Assembly: GCA_938743325.2 (NCBI GenBank)
Contig: OW568864.1
Span: forward strand, 62,001 to 126,000
DNA length: 64,000 bases
Direction: 5' to 3'
From: Pycnococcus provasolii
Lineage: Eukaryota > Chlorophyta > Pseudoscourfieldiophyceae > Pseudoscourfieldiales > Pycnococcaceae
Each line of letters begins with the position of its first letter. Positions within the stretch are counted from its first letter, which is position 1. Under the pieces are notes generated by a model. That model saw nothing but the letters and a program-made list of their open reading frames with translations, was not told the DNA's origin and ran no database searches. Made by a program: the position numbers and the translations under genes. Below, piece by piece: positions 17,003 through 26,937 of the stretch.

Positions 17003-18253
17003 ATGTCCATGGCGATGAAGACTCTCAAAAATACCACGACTCAGAAGTGCCAGGTGCGCTCGGTGGCTTCTAATGTCCGTGCGTCCTCGTCTTCTATGCG
17101 TGTCTCTGCGGTCTCTCCGTTCAACTCGGCGGCATCCCCACTCTCTGCCAAGGCGGCGATGGCGACTGCTTCCGCATCCGTCGCGTGCAAGGCCACCACG
17201 ACGCAGGAGGCGGCCACAACCACCACCACAGAGTACGGAATGAACACGCTCAACGTGTGGCTGCTCAAGCAGGAGGCGGCGGGAACCATCGACTCCGAGA
17301 TGGCTATCATGCTCAGCTCCATCGCCACCGCCTGCAAGCAGATTAGCTCCATGGTGACGCGCGCCGCTATCGCGGATATGACCGGACTCGCCGGCGCCGA
17401 AAACGTGCAGGGAGAGGACCAGAAGAAGCTCGACGTCATCTCCAACGAGGTGTTCTGCAACTGCCTCCGCGCATCGGGACGCACGTCCGTCATCGCCTCC
17501 GAGGAGGAGGACACCCCCGTTGGTGTGGAGGAGACGTACGCCGGAAACTACATCTGCGTCTTCGACCCGCTCGACGGATCGTCCAACATCGACGCGGGCG
17601 TGTCCGTCGGATCCATCTTCGGAATCTACTCCGAGACGGAGCAGTGCCTCGTCGACGACGACGACGAGGAGAAGCTCGCCAAGTGCGTCACCAACGTCTG
17701 CCAGCCCGGCAACAACCTGCTCGCCTCCGGATACTGCATGTACAGCAGCTCGTGCGTTCTCGTGCTCACTGTCGGAGACGGCGTGTACGGCTTCACGCTC
17801 GACCCGTCGATGGGCGAGTTCGTCCTGTCGCACAACAACATGAAGATTCCGGGTCCCGAGGGACAGAAGATCTACTCCTTCAACGAGGGCAACTACGCCA
17901 TGTGGGAGGAAGGCCTGCAGAACTACATGACGTCGCTCAAGACGGGCGGCGCCGAGCAGGGAAGCAAGCCGTACAGCGCACGCTACATTGGCTCGCTCGT
18001 CGGCGACTTCCACCGAACGCTGCTCTACGGAGGAATCTACGGATACCCCGGTGACAGCAAGAACCCGAACGGAAAGCTGCGCCTGCTGTACGAGTGCGCG
18101 CCGATGTCCATGATCATCGAGCAGGCTGGCGGCAAGGGATCCACCGGCCGCGAGCGTATTCTCGACATTGACCCGACAGAGGTGCACCAGCGTGTGCCGT
18201 ACTTCGTCGGATCTAAACACGAGATTGACTACCTTGAGAGCTTCCTTAAGTAA
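17003..18253 (+). CDS. FBP1: Chloroplast fructose-1,6-bisphosphatase (redox-regulated type)
   Basis: 416 residues from MSMAMKTLKN (ATG 17003); the longer open frame has no better start. The first ~70 residues are Ser/Ala/Lys-rich, fitting a plastid transit peptide. The active-site motif FDPLDGSSNIDAG lies near residue 187. Just after it, a loop carries three cysteines (about 214, 227 and 233, the last in CQPG), the insertion that lets thioredoxin f switch the plastid enzyme. GYCMYSSSCVLVLT and the C-terminal CAPMSMIIEQAGGKG metal/substrate segments are intact. The enzyme converts fructose-1,6-bisphosphate to fructose-6-phosphate in the Calvin-Benson cycle. Codon use is strongly GC3-biased, suggesting high expression. 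Confidence 0.97.
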   Translation: MSMAMKTLKNTTTQKCQVRSVASNVRASSSSMRVSAVSPFNSAASPLSAKAAMATASASVACKATTTQEAATTTTTEYGMNTLNVWLLKQEAAGTIDSEMAIMLSSIATACKQISSMVTRAAIADMTGLAGAENVQGEDQKKLDVISNEVFCNCLRASGRTSVIASEEEDTPVGVEETYAGNYICVFDPLDGSSNIDAGVSVGSIFGIYSETEQCLVDDDDEEKLAKCVTNVCQPGNNLLASGYCMYSSSCVLVLTVGDGVYGFTLDPSMGEFVLSHNNMKIPGPEGQKIYSFNEGNYAMWEEGLQNYMTSLKTGGAEQGSKPYSARYIGSLVGDFHRTLLYGGIYGYPGDSKNPNGKLRLLYECAPMSMIIEQAGGKGSTGRERILDIDPTEVHQRVPYFVGSKHEIDYLESFLK

Positions 18254-18509
18254 ACGTTGCGGCGGTGTGTGGGAATTGGTTTCGATAAAATGCAGACGGC
18301 GGCAACCTTAGAGAGAAAAGAGAAATGGCGTTTTGAATAGCGACGGAGTTGTTTCGTGTAAACTGACAACTCAGAACCTTTTCTTCGTTTTCTTTCTTTC
18401 TAGCGTGTTACCACCACAACGACAGATGCGCGGCGAGTTGTTGTGACGGGTTTTGTTTTTAGCAAACACAGTGAAGTTATGGTTAAAGAAGAAATGCGGC
18501 GCCTCTCCA

Positions 18510-19381
18510 TTATCCATCCTTGCGCGTGAACGGCGTGACGCCTGACATTTCGAAGTACTTATCTGCATACCTGGTGATATCGCAGCTTCCTCGGCGGTAG
18601 ACGAACATGGGGTTTGGCTTGCTTAGAGGTTTTGCGTGCCAGCCATACGCCTGCGCTGCAGTCTGTGGCGACTCGTACTTCTCCGGAGGTACGATGTCTG
18701 CATCCTTAACGCTGCACCTTTCCTTCAGCGTCGTCATAGCCTGGTCCCTCACTTCGGCCGACACGCGGTCGTTGGGGAGCACGTAGTTCGGCTTTTCCGG
18801 GAGGATGACCATTTTCGTCGGGTCGCGGATGCTGAAGTTGGTATTCAAGCTCAGGTAGCGCAGCTGCTTCTCGCAGTGCTCCCTCCAGATGGCGTTACGC
18901 GCCACTGGCTCGAGCTTTGCGGAAATCATGTCCGCGCGGGAACCTGTGTACGTGTTATTGTTTGGCGTGTAACGTGTTTCGTTTGTGAGATGTTTGTTTG
19001 TTTCTTTTATCGTGCCGGCGTGTTGTGCGTGAAAGTCATAGGTTGCCCGCGCACTCCATTCCCTCCTTCCTTGGCCATAACAGCGTGTGAGCGCAGAAAG
19101 GCGGGACGGCCTTAACAGCAACAATTAATTGCACGGCGCAAACAAAAGGCCAACAGCCAACAGCCAACAGCCAACAGCAGAGAGAGAAGTTGGTAAGGCG
19201 TTTGTTTCAAGGCCAGGCGCAGGAGGAGCGCACCAACCACCACCACCAACAATAACAACACCAACAACACCACCATACAAAGACCCTGACCCAATCCCAA
19301 GACCAGAACAGAGCGGCCATGACAAAAGCATCATCCCAAAAGGCGCACACTTAAAAGAGACGTACCGAACTCCTTCGCCAT
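18510..19381 (-). CDS. CFAP144: CFAP144/FAM183-like ciliary microtubule-associated protein, two exons
   Basis: Exon 1 is a 16-base micro-exon (19366-19381: ATG GCG AAG GAG TTC G) followed by GTACGT. Exon 2 is 18510-18943 after an ACAG acceptor. The intron 18944-19365 (422 bases) lets the G join GT to make Gly; the product is 149 residues starting MAKEFGSRADMISAK. The middle and C terminus (an SPQTAAQAYGWHAKPL-type segment, then VYRRGSCDITRYADKYFEM) align by eye with the TxxSQExGWDxxPL...VYKDITLYKAKMW region of human CFAP144, a doublet-microtubule inner protein. The ORF alone would start with an artificial Arg-rich leader read from the intron. The intron carries CAACAGC repeats and purine-rich tracts. 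Confidence 0.75.
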
Positions 19382-20482
19382 GGCTGCGAGCAGAAAACGA
19401 CAGGGCTACAAGCACAGTACAGGGCAAAGGGGCAACGTGCAAGGCCGATCCCTTAGAACGATTGTTAGGGGGGAATATTCGGCCTTACATACACGATGGT
19501 CAGACCGGTCTTACCCACCCTTAGACTAAGAACTAAGCTTATGATTCCACATACGACACGCTTTCCCGGTTCCATCAAAGGGGGAGGCAAGTCCCCGGCG
19601 GGCGGGCGGGTGAAAAGGAAAGCGGTCCCGTCCCGATGATGGTCCCGACTGTCGTCTTTCTCTCTCCAAATCCATGCCCACAGGTGACAGCCCACAGGCT
19701 CATCCCAGTTCACTTTCCGGAGAACACAGAACAGTCAACACGGAACGCTCAACAGTGGGTCAGGGGGGGGCAACGTTCAGTCAATCACTCAGCCACAGGT
19801 GAATCCCCAATCATTTGGAGTGGTCTCAGCTACCCTAACCTCCAACTCAAGGCAGAGGACTTGAGCGAAGTGGTTGCCTTAACAGCACCAGCACAGCAGT
19901 GGGTCCGGATCCCACCTGACCAACAGCGCAACAACCAGCCTGCCAGCTGCGAGTCTGGCGTCTGGTGTCTGGTCGGCGAGAGTGCATCAGGACTGTAGTG
20001 CAAGGCGAAGAACGAGCAATCAAGGAGTCTATCCTCTTCTTTGAGGAGGGCAGAAGAGGCGTGTGCTCCTGAATCAGAAATCCTCGCATTGTTGCCGCCA
20101 AGGCGCGAAGCCATGGGCCAATGCACCAATCCCTCGTCCTCGTCCTTGCAAGCCTCGGTCCTATCGTAGTCTATGATAGACTAGGGTAGCCGCCTCGGAT
20201 CGTCAAGTTGTTGATTGATGAGAGAAAGATCTAAGTGGCGGCGAGCGGCATCCAAACCGGTTGGATGCGCACCCAACAGCAGTGGATCGAAGCACGACGC
20301 CACGTCCTTCGAGCAGAGCCAACAACGTCATAGGGCTCGGCTTGTCATACCGTAGTGCACTTGCCCGCCCTTCGTCTCCCCCCCCCCCCCCCACCCCCCC
20401 CAGTCCGACTGTGTGCTGTGGCGGCGCGCGTCACAACTATACACGCAAACCCTCTTGGCTAGTTTTTTCAGCAACCTTAACA
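19382..20482. promoter_or_regulatory. 1.1-kb divergent region between CFAP144-like and H+-PPase genes
   Basis: No credible gene was found. It contains the hairpin TAGTCTA-TGA-TAGACTA (20167-20183), a GTGGG/CCCAC hairpin near 19902-19918, and a C-rich tract (20378-20402) ending in CAG just before the leader of the pyrophosphatase, which could be the acceptor of a 5'-UTR intron (inference). Confidence 0.4.
20167..20183. repeat. Perfect 7-bp inverted repeat (TAGTCTA/TAGACTA)
   Basis: Seven-base stem with a three-base TGA loop. The core TAGTCTATGAT is identical to that inside another hairpin at 31926-31940; TAGTCTA recurs at 43851-43857. Confidence 0.6.
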
Positions 20483-22843
20483 ATGATCGAGGACGATATC
20501 TCGCCGCTCATTGTCGCGTCCGTGCCGTTCCTCGGCGGAGTGATCGGGTGCGTGCTCATCGCGTACCTGTTCAACTCGCTCGGGGCGCAGCCCACCGGCT
20601 CGGGAACGCAGGTGTTCATCGCCGAGCAAATCAAGGGAGGTGCGAGGTCTTTCCTCGTCACCGAGTACTCTTACCTCGTGCCGTTCGTCATCGGGGTCGG
20701 CGCGTTCATCGTGGCCGTGCTTGAGGTGCAGCCCAACGCCCCGGAGGGTTTCAAGGAGAAGGGAGGATGGCAGACGCTCATCTGCTTCCTTTCCGGAGCT
20801 CTGCTCAGTGCCGCCGCCGGATGGAGCGGCATGTCCGTGGCCACCGACGCCAACGTCAAGACGATGGAGGCGGCCAAGAAGGCGCTCAACCCCGCGCTGC
20901 GCGTTGCCTTCTCCGGAGGTGCCATCATGGGATTCACCGTTGTCAGCAGCGGTATCCTTGGCATCACCGTGCTCTTCTACGCCTTCGCCGTCGGTGAGAA
21001 GGGCGCTGACGCGCCCTTCAACGACTGGTGGCGCACCAGCCTCGAGGCCATCCGCTTCCTCACCGGATTTGCGTTCGGCGCCAGCTCGATCGCGCTCTTC
21101 GCGCGCGTGGCTGGTGGCATCTACACCAAGGCTGCTGACGTCGGTGCTGACCTCGTCGGCAAGGTTGAGAGCGACATCCCCGAGGACGACCCGCGCAACC
21201 CGGCGACCATCGCGGACAACGTCGGAGACAACGTCGGCGACGTCGCCGGCATGGGCGCTGACCTGTTCGAGTCCTTCGTGGGATCCATCATCGCCGCCGC
21301 GACGCTTGCAGACACGCCGCGTGAGCTCGCGCTTCCGTTCTGGATTGCAGGCTTCGGCATCCTCGCGGCTGCCATCGGCTTCTTCATCGTGCAGACGAAG
21401 GACGACGCGACGCAGAGCGAGCTCCTGCACGCCATCCACAGCGGCATGTACCTTGCATCGGTTCTCGTCGTCGGCCTGTCCGCCGTCGCGGTTCACGTTC
21501 TCTTCTCGGACGACGATGGCAAGATGAGCGACAACATGATCAGCTTCAGGGCGATGCGCAAGGGCTCCATGTGCGAGGCGCGCAAGGCTGTCGCCGGATG
21601 CGTCACGCCGAACAAGGCGTGGAAGTACTTCGGATGCATCATCATTGGACTGTTCGCGGGCATTGCCATCGGCTCCGCGACGGAGTTCTTCACGAGCTAC
21701 GCCTTCTCCCCCACGCAGTCCATCACCAAGGCTGGATCCCGCGGTGGAGCGGCTACTGTCATCATCCAGGGTCTCGGCGTTGGCATGCTCTCGTGCGTGC
21801 CACCGACGCTGATCATCGCCGCCGCCACGATCGCCTGCTACGAGCTCGGCGACGTGTACGGAATCTCCGTCGCCGCGGTGGGCATGCTGTCCACGCTCGG
21901 CGTGACGCTCGCCACGGACGCGTACGGCCCCGTTGCGGACAACGCCGGCGGCATCGCCGAGATGACGCCCGGCGTGGACGAGGAGGTTCGCGAGCGCACG
22001 GACAAGCTCGACGCTCTCGGCAACACGACGGCGGCGACGGGCAAGGGCTTCGCCATCGGCTCTGCTGTGCTCACGGCGCTCGCGCTCATGAGCGCGTTCG
22101 TCGAGAACACGCCTGTGGACAACCTCGCGACGAAGCTGTCGATCACGCACCCGCTCGTGCTCTCCGGCATCATCGTCGGCGCGATGCTTCCGTTCCTCTT
22201 CGGCGCGCTCACGATGCTGAGCGTGCGCAAGGCGGCGGGCACCATCATCACGGAGGTGCAGCGCCAGTTCCGCACGATCGACGGCCTTCTCGAGGGCAAG
22301 GAGGGCGTGGTGTGCGATCACATGGCGTGCGTGCGCATGTGCACGGAGTCGAGCGTGAAGGAGATGCTCCTTCCTGGCGCGATCGCGGTGCTCGCACCTG
22401 TCAGCGTCGGCCTGATGATTGGCGCCAAGGCGCTTGCGGGCCTGCTCATCGGCGCCATCTCCTCCGGGTTCATGCTCGGCGTGATGATGTCCAACGCCGG
22501 CGGCGCGTGGGATAACTCGAAGAAGTACATCGAGAACGAGAAGGTTTTCGGCGGAAAGAAGAGCGAGACGCACAAGGCTTGCGTTGTGGGTGACACTGTT
22601 GGCGATCCGTTCAAGGACACGAGCGGCCCGAGCCTTAACATTCTCATCAAGCTGATGAGCGTTTTCAGCCTCACGCTCGCGCCCATCTTCCGGGATGACT
22701 GGGTGACGTGGTGGGAGGGCCTGATCGTCGTCGGTGTGAGCATCCTCACGTTCGCCGGAATTTACATGTACACGTGGGCGCAGGAGGAGGAGGAGATTGC
22801 TCCGACGAAGCCGAACCCGTCGGGCGAGGGCTCGCCCGCGTAA
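20483..22843 (+). CDS. AVP1: Membrane H+-translocating pyrophosphatase, K+-dependent (type I) class
   Basis: 786 residues from [11 protein letters not shown] (ATG 20483), the normal family length with about 16 hydrophobic spans. The catalytic loop includes [31 protein letters not shown] and [10 protein letters not shown] near residues 215-260. The C-terminal [14 protein letters not shown] and [19 protein letters not shown] segments supply the other conserved acidic residues. [10 protein letters not shown] near residue 512 has Ala where K+-independent enzymes carry Lys, pointing to the K+-dependent class, like plant vacuolar AVP1. The enzyme couples PPi hydrolysis to proton pumping into vacuoles or acidocalcisomes. 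An extended in-frame leader upstream is probably untranslated. Confidence 0.97.
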   Translation: MIEDDISPLIVASVPFLGGVIGCVLIAYLFNSLGAQPTGSGTQVFIAEQIKGGARSFLVTEYSYLVPFVIGVGAFIVAVLEVQPNAPEGFKEKGGWQTLICFLSGALLSAAAGWSGMSVATDANVKTMEAAKKALNPALRVAFSGGAIMGFTVVSSGILGITVLFYAFAVGEKGADAPFNDWWRTSLEAIRFLTGFAFGASSIALFARVAGGIYTKAADVGADLVGKVESDIPEDDPRNPATIADNVGDNVGDVAGMGADLFESFVGSIIAAATLADTPRELALPFWIAGFGILAAAIGFFIVQTKDDATQSELLHAIHSGMYLASVLVVGLSAVAVHVLFSDDDGKMSDNMISFRAMRKGSMCEARKAVAGCVTPNKAWKYFGCIIIGLFAGIAIGSATEFFTSYAFSPTQSITKAGSRGGAATVIIQGLGVGMLSCVPPTLIIAAATIACYELGDVYGISVAAVGMLSTLGVTLATDAYGPVADNAGGIAEMTPGVDEEVRERTDKLDALGNTTAATGKGFAIGSAVLTALALMSAFVENTPVDNLATKLSITHPLVLSGIIVGAMLPFLFGALTMLSVRKAAGTIITEVQRQFRTIDGLLEGKEGVVCDHMACVRMCTESSVKEMLLPGAIAVLAPVSVGLMIGAKALAGLLIGAISSGFMLGVMMSNAGGAWDNSKKYIENEKVFGGKKSETHKACVVGDTVGDPFKDTSGPSLNILIKLMSVFSLTLAPIFRDDWVTWWEGLIVVGVSILTFAGIYMYTWAQEEEEIAPTKPNPSGEGSPA

Positions 22844-23130
22844 AAAAAATGCGTTGAACATGCGCATTTTTGATGGAAAACTGATTGGGTGGGACAATTG
22901 TGGGACGTTGAAATTGAAGAAGGGCTGGATGTCGCCGAGACAAAAATTGGAAGACTTAGTAGAACAAGGGTGATGACTTTTTTAACCTTTATCTATGCTG
23001 CGCGAAAAGGCTTTGTTTCTTTTTTCGCTGCACTCGTAAACAAGACCAATCATACCTAGTTTTATATTGAATCAAAAGAAAAAATAAGCAAAGTCCACAA
23101 TTTCCGGGAGACGAGGTTACACACAGATGC

Positions 23131-23616
23131 TTAGCGCTTGGAGAACTGCGGCGCGCGACGCGCACCCTTGAGACCAGCCTTCTTCCTCTCCACCTCTCGT
23201 GCATCGCGCGTGAGCAGTCCCTCCTGCTTGAGCGGCGTGCGCGCGGTTTCGTTGATTTTCAGAATAGCGCGCGCGACACCGAGTTTCGCGGCGTCGGACT
23301 GCGCGGAGATGCCTCCTCCCTCCGCCTTGATGACAATGTCGTACTCCTCCTGCAGACCGAGCACCTCGAGCGGCTGGTAGACGCGGTTCATGTACAGCGT
23401 CGACATGTTGAAGTACTCGAGTCCCGGTCGTCCGTTCACCTCGCACTGTCCCGAGCCTGGAACGAGCTCGACGGATGCGATGGCCGCCTTGCGTCGTCCG
23501 GTGGCGCGGTACTGTGCCCCTCCGGCACAGCTTACAACAGCACCACGCCGGGTGACAGCAGAACAACGAGGCAACGAGGACGAGGAGCGCAGCTGAGGAG
23601 CCGAACGAGCGAGCAT
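23131..23616 (-). CDS. RPS9: Plastid ribosomal protein uS9
   Basis: 161 residues from MLARSAPQLRSSSSLPR (ATG 23614-23616), an Arg/Ser-rich transit-like leader of ~30 residues. The mature part starts YRATGRRKAAIASVELVPG, the bacterial-type S9 N terminus, and continues with VNGRPGLEYF, an IKAEGGGISAQSDAAKLGVARA-type block, LLTRDAREVERKKAGLKGAR and ends QFSKR. The C-terminal Lys/Arg tail reaches the P-site tRNA in bacterial ribosomes. Length and motifs match uS9c. The frame is open upstream to 23793, but that leader is not typical of a transit peptide. It converges with the pyrophosphatase gene (287 bases). Confidence 0.93.
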   Translation of the reverse strand: MLARSAPQLRSSSSLPRCSAVTRRGAVVSCAGGAQYRATGRRKAAIASVELVPGSGQCEVNGRPGLEYFNMSTLYMNRVYQPLEVLGLQEEYDIVIKAEGGGISAQSDAAKLGVARAILKINETARTPLKQEGLLTRDAREVERKKAGLKGARRAPQFSKR

Positions 23617-24073
23617 CTTCGGAGTCTCGAGGCAAGAAACGAAACGAAATGGAGGCGCAGAGGGAGGGAGTTTATGGCCACAGGGGAAGGGAAGTGGATA
23701 GAACCAAGTCCAGGGCGTCGGCCCCCCCTCCCCTCCCCGGTCGGAGGTCGGAGTCCAGGGGATGTTTTTTGGGGATACCGGTTCTGGATCCACGGGTTTT
23801 ACTTTTATACAGGTTTTAGGAATTTAGAAAAGGCACTTTATTAGGAGTTTGTAGCGGGAGCGGTTCGGGGTTTGGTTTTGGTTTTGGTTTTGTTTTTGGG
23901 GGGTTGGGAGACCTGGTACATAGGTATTCCTGGCCGCTTTTTGTGTGACAAACACAAAACATACAATTATATAGTACTAGGTAGGTAAGCCTTACAGCGT
24001 TATTATACAGTATGTAGGCATTAGACTACGCGTATTTACGTGTACAGTAAAGTACACAAGTACACAAGTAGCA
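23617..24073. other. Intergenic, upstream of uS9c and downstream of the 24074-26734 gene
   Basis: Contains a GGTTTT-repeat tract (about 23870-23905, CCAAAA on the gene strand) and an AT-rich stretch. No gene was seen. Confidence 0.4.
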
Positions 24074-26734
24074 CTAATCATCGCCATGATTCACAATCTC
24101 CGTCAGCAGTTCTCGCAACCGTTCGCCGCTCGCACCTGCGCGTGCAACATGATTCGCATCAGCCGAAGCAAAATCCTTACCTTCCACCGCGCTGTAGCCG
24201 CCGCCTCGGTGATAAGAACGGCTCAGGTACTCGTCATCCGCACGAGCGAACACCACGGGACCGAACCCGAGGCGACGGAGCATCGACGCACAAAGCTCAG
24301 TCTCCGCCGTCGGGTGCCACGAACGCAACGGATGGCACACGTCCGACGGGGCAAGAGGGAGCACAAGGCCGCCGCGTGGGCCGTACCTGCTCTCGTCCGC
24401 GAGCTCAGGCAAACTCGCGCGAGGGATGTGAACAGCCGCCCGCCCGAGTGTCCAGAACGAGGCATCTTTCGGAGTCTTCGTCTCATTCGGCAACTGCGTG
24501 TTAGCCGCGGGGCTCCACACAAAAACTTCCGCGGCGAGCGTCAGAGCCAGCTCCGTCGCAAGCTCGCGCGCAAACGCGCGGCTCTCCCACATCTCCGTCG
24601 CGTCTTTCTCGGGAATCCAGCGGCGCTTGCCGTGCACGCGGCGCGGCGCACGCGAGGGCGACTCTAGCGCCTTCTCCGCGGGTGCGACTGCCGATTTTAC
24701 GCGCTCCTCGTACGCCTTGCGCGCCTCGTATGCGAGACTCTCTCCCAGGCGCTGCGTGGAACGCGATGTCTTCTCAAGGTACGACGCAGTCATGTAAAGC
24801 AGAACGAGATCTTTCGGTGAAGCCTTCACGAACGACCCTCTCTCGCCGATACCACGCTTGCCGAGCCCACGGCACAGGCTTGTCAGCACCGCCTCCGATC
24901 GTTGGCGACCATCCTGCATGCCAATGAGCGCGTACCCGACGATGCCATCCACAAGCATGCGCACTGGTACGAAGGCCCACTCCGCTGGACTGACCCTGAC
25001 GCCGCCCTCAGCCTCCTCCTTCTCATCCATCCCTTCTTCTTTCGCTTGCTTTGCCAATGTGCGAAGCCTGAAGGCGAGATTTTCAAAGTGCTCCTGCGCT
25101 TGTATCGTCGGCGGTGAACCCGTGCGAGACTGAAACGCGAATGCCGCGAGTGCGTCGTAGGTCTCTCGCTCGAGCGACGTCATCCTCGACCCAGTCCTAT
25201 TGGCCTTCGCCGCTCGGCGCGATGCCGTGTCCAGCGTACCAAGCTGGTCGTCGTTCGGGCGCCAGTTGAGTGATCGAAGGTGCGTCAAGACACGAGAAAT
25301 GTCCGGCCGCTCCGGCACATGCTTCAGATTTTCCATCATATCATCCCTTCGCTTGTGCCGGCGCTTGCCAACGGTGTACCGCAACGACTTGACGACATCT
25401 TCGACAATGCGTGCGATGGACTCCTCGGCAGATTGTGGCATGTTGCTCAAGCCGTGAAGGTCGCACAGGTGCGCAGCAGCGCGAAGCGTGGCGAAGGCAT
25501 CTCGTGGCAATGTCGTCTTCTCAACGTCACGCTTGCTGCGACTCTTGTCTTCAACAACGATGTCGTCGTTCGGTTCTCCATAAAACATTTCACCCTCCTC
25601 ACCGTCGGTGTCGTCGCCGTTCTGCTCTTCTTCTCGCTCCACGCGAAGCCCGGACATGATTTCGAGTAGCTGCACCGTCTCGCGAGTTGAGGGCAGGTGA
25701 TGAAGCGTGCAAAGATCCAAAATCACATTCGCCGCCTCCCACGGCTTAGCTGACGGTGATGCCACAAAGGATCGCGTCAAGCTCCTTAACGCCGCACGAG
25801 ACGGGAGGAGGTCCTCCATTCGCACATTCGTTGCGGTAGCACGCTGGGAACGCGGGCTCATCTTCTTGTTATTGAATGCCTTTATTTTGTAGTTGGTCTT
25901 CACGACGATGAACTTGTTCGATGCGAGCAGGTGTATGCGAGCGAACGACCAGAGCAGTGAGGCGACATTCCTTGGTGCGATGGCAGCTGCTTCCACCACC
26001 CCTGACGCATCATGTGGCGATGCGCTTGCACGTGCGACGGCGCTCTCCGCACCACGCACCATCCGTTCGAACGCATTGGCGTGCAGTCCCATCGTCCTGT
26101 CCTCGGTGATGTATCGCATGGACACCGGGAGTGCTGCATAGGTACGAACAATTGGCTGCAGCGCGCGCGCCGCGTCGCTTGGCGTTTCCGGCTGCGTGGC
26201 GACGGCGATGCCGTGTCTGATGAGGTCGTGCCACTCGTCCCCACTTCTCAGCAGCGTCGACCTGAGTTCGGGTCTCAGTGCGTTGAGGTGGTGTCCAAAC
26301 TTGTTGAGCATGGCGCCGAGCGCCAACGGCAGGCTCATCGTCCTCGTTGCGTCTCCAGGTAGATGGTCTTCGGCACGCAAGGGCGTGATGTTCGTATCTT
26401 TTCTCCATAGGTGGTAGATGGCGACGACGTCTTGCGCAGTCTCGCACTTGAGCGTGAGTGCGTGTGCGCGTCGGTGGACGGCTTCGATTTCGTCGGGCTG
26501 TGCTTGTGCTTGAGACTGGACAGCGGAAACGGCACTGGATTCTGATGACGACGACGACGACGACGACGACGACCACTGACGTGCCACCCCTCTGTGCCTC
26601 ACACCGCACGCAAGAGAACCAGCAAGGGGAAAAAGAAACATGCCAGAGCCCCTGCAGGAAGGGTGACGTGCTACTGTCGACCATGGTATATGCGTAAGAG
26701 TGCTGCTCATGATGGAAGTGTACGAGAACGCCAT
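24074..26734 (-). CDS. Large organelle-targeted helical protein, possible OPR/FASTK-RAP-like RNA factor
   Basis: The first ATG is at 26734 (886 residues); an internal ATG at 26641 starts MFLFPLAGSLACGVRHRG followed by a Ser run, a good mitochondrial-type leader, and may be the true start. The body is Ala/Leu/Arg-rich and helical. NVASLLWSFARIHLL resembles the NxxxLWAFA repeats of OPR/FAST-kinase-like organellar RNA proteins. Near the C terminus SWHPTAETELCASMLRRLGFGPVVF resembles the end of a RAP domain (T..K...L...G..VV). Neither match is strong. A short AT-rich patch (about 25855-25915) reads as KFIVVKTNYKIKAFNNKKM and differs in composition from its surroundings. Function is therefore a cautious inference. 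Confidence 0.55.
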   Translation of the reverse strand: MAFSYTSIMSSTLTHIPWSTVARHPSCRGSGMFLFPLAGSLACGVRHRGVARQWSSSSSSSSSSESSAVSAVQSQAQAQPDEIEAVHRRAHALTLKCETAQDVVAIYHLWRKDTNITPLRAEDHLPGDATRTMSLPLALGAMLNKFGHHLNALRPELRSTLLRSGDEWHDLIRHGIAVATQPETPSDAARALQPIVRTYAALPVSMRYITEDRTMGLHANAFERMVRGAESAVARASASPHDASGVVEAAAIAPRNVASLLWSFARIHLLASNKFIVVKTNYKIKAFNNKKMSPRSQRATATNVRMEDLLPSRAALRSLTRSFVASPSAKPWEAANVILDLCTLHHLPSTRETVQLLEIMSGLRVEREEEQNGDDTDGEEGEMFYGEPNDDIVVEDKSRSKRDVEKTTLPRDAFATLRAAAHLCDLHGLSNMPQSAEESIARIVEDVVKSLRYTVGKRRHKRRDDMMENLKHVPERPDISRVLTHLRSLNWRPNDDQLGTLDTASRRAAKANRTGSRMTSLERETYDALAAFAFQSRTGSPPTIQAQEHFENLAFRLRTLAKQAKEEGMDEKEEAEGGVRVSPAEWAFVPVRMLVDGIVGYALIGMQDGRQRSEAVLTSLCRGLGKRGIGERGSFVKASPKDLVLLYMTASYLEKTSRSTQRLGESLAYEARKAYEERVKSAVAPAEKALESPSRAPRRVHGKRRWIPEKDATEMWESRAFARELATELALTLAAEVFVWSPAANTQLPNETKTPKDASFWTLGRAAVHIPRASLPELADESRYGPRGGLVLPLAPSDVCHPLRSWHPTAETELCASMLRRLGFGPVVFARADDEYLSRSYHRGGGYSAVEGKDFASADANHVARAGASGERLRELLTEIVNHGDD

Positions 26735-26844
26735 GGAAAGGAGACTCACTCCTGTAGGCTGATAGGGGAGCCGCCACAGATGAAGATGATATGGCGGACG
26801 AATGACATAAGGTCTTGGAGGCAGGGAGGCTCCCCCGCCCCCGG

Positions 26845-26861
26845 GGTTAGGGTTAGGGTTA
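26845..26861 (+). repeat. Short telomere-like stretch (TTAGGG)
   Basis: GGTTAGGGTTAGGGTTA ends 76 bases before the ATG at 26938. Confidence 0.75.
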
Positions 26862-26937
26862 CCTTGGGGATCTCCCCCGGGGGAGAAGAAAGCAGAGGCT
26901 ACATTTATCTTGTCACAAAAGTAAGTAGTCCTTACAG

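Noticed and set aside
16910-18220. 436-residue open frame antisense to plastid FBPase
   Set aside because: Same cause: biased codons leave the antisense frame open. The sense frame is a clear enzyme.
18944-19124. Extended N terminus (MLLLRPSRLSALTRCYG...) of the CFAP144-like ORF
   Set aside because: It is intron sequence read through; the spliced micro-exon gives a start that matches the family's short N terminus.
19902-19922. tRNA T-arm-like hairpin (GTGGGTCCGGATCCCAC)
   Set aside because: No matching acceptor, D-arm or anticodon arm could be found on either strand, and the loop lacks TTCRA.
20477-22897. 806-residue open frame antisense to the H+-pyrophosphatase
   Set aside because: It is Arg/His/Glu-rich shadow sequence produced by strong GC3 bias in the sense gene; it has no domain and ends in the neighbouring flanks.
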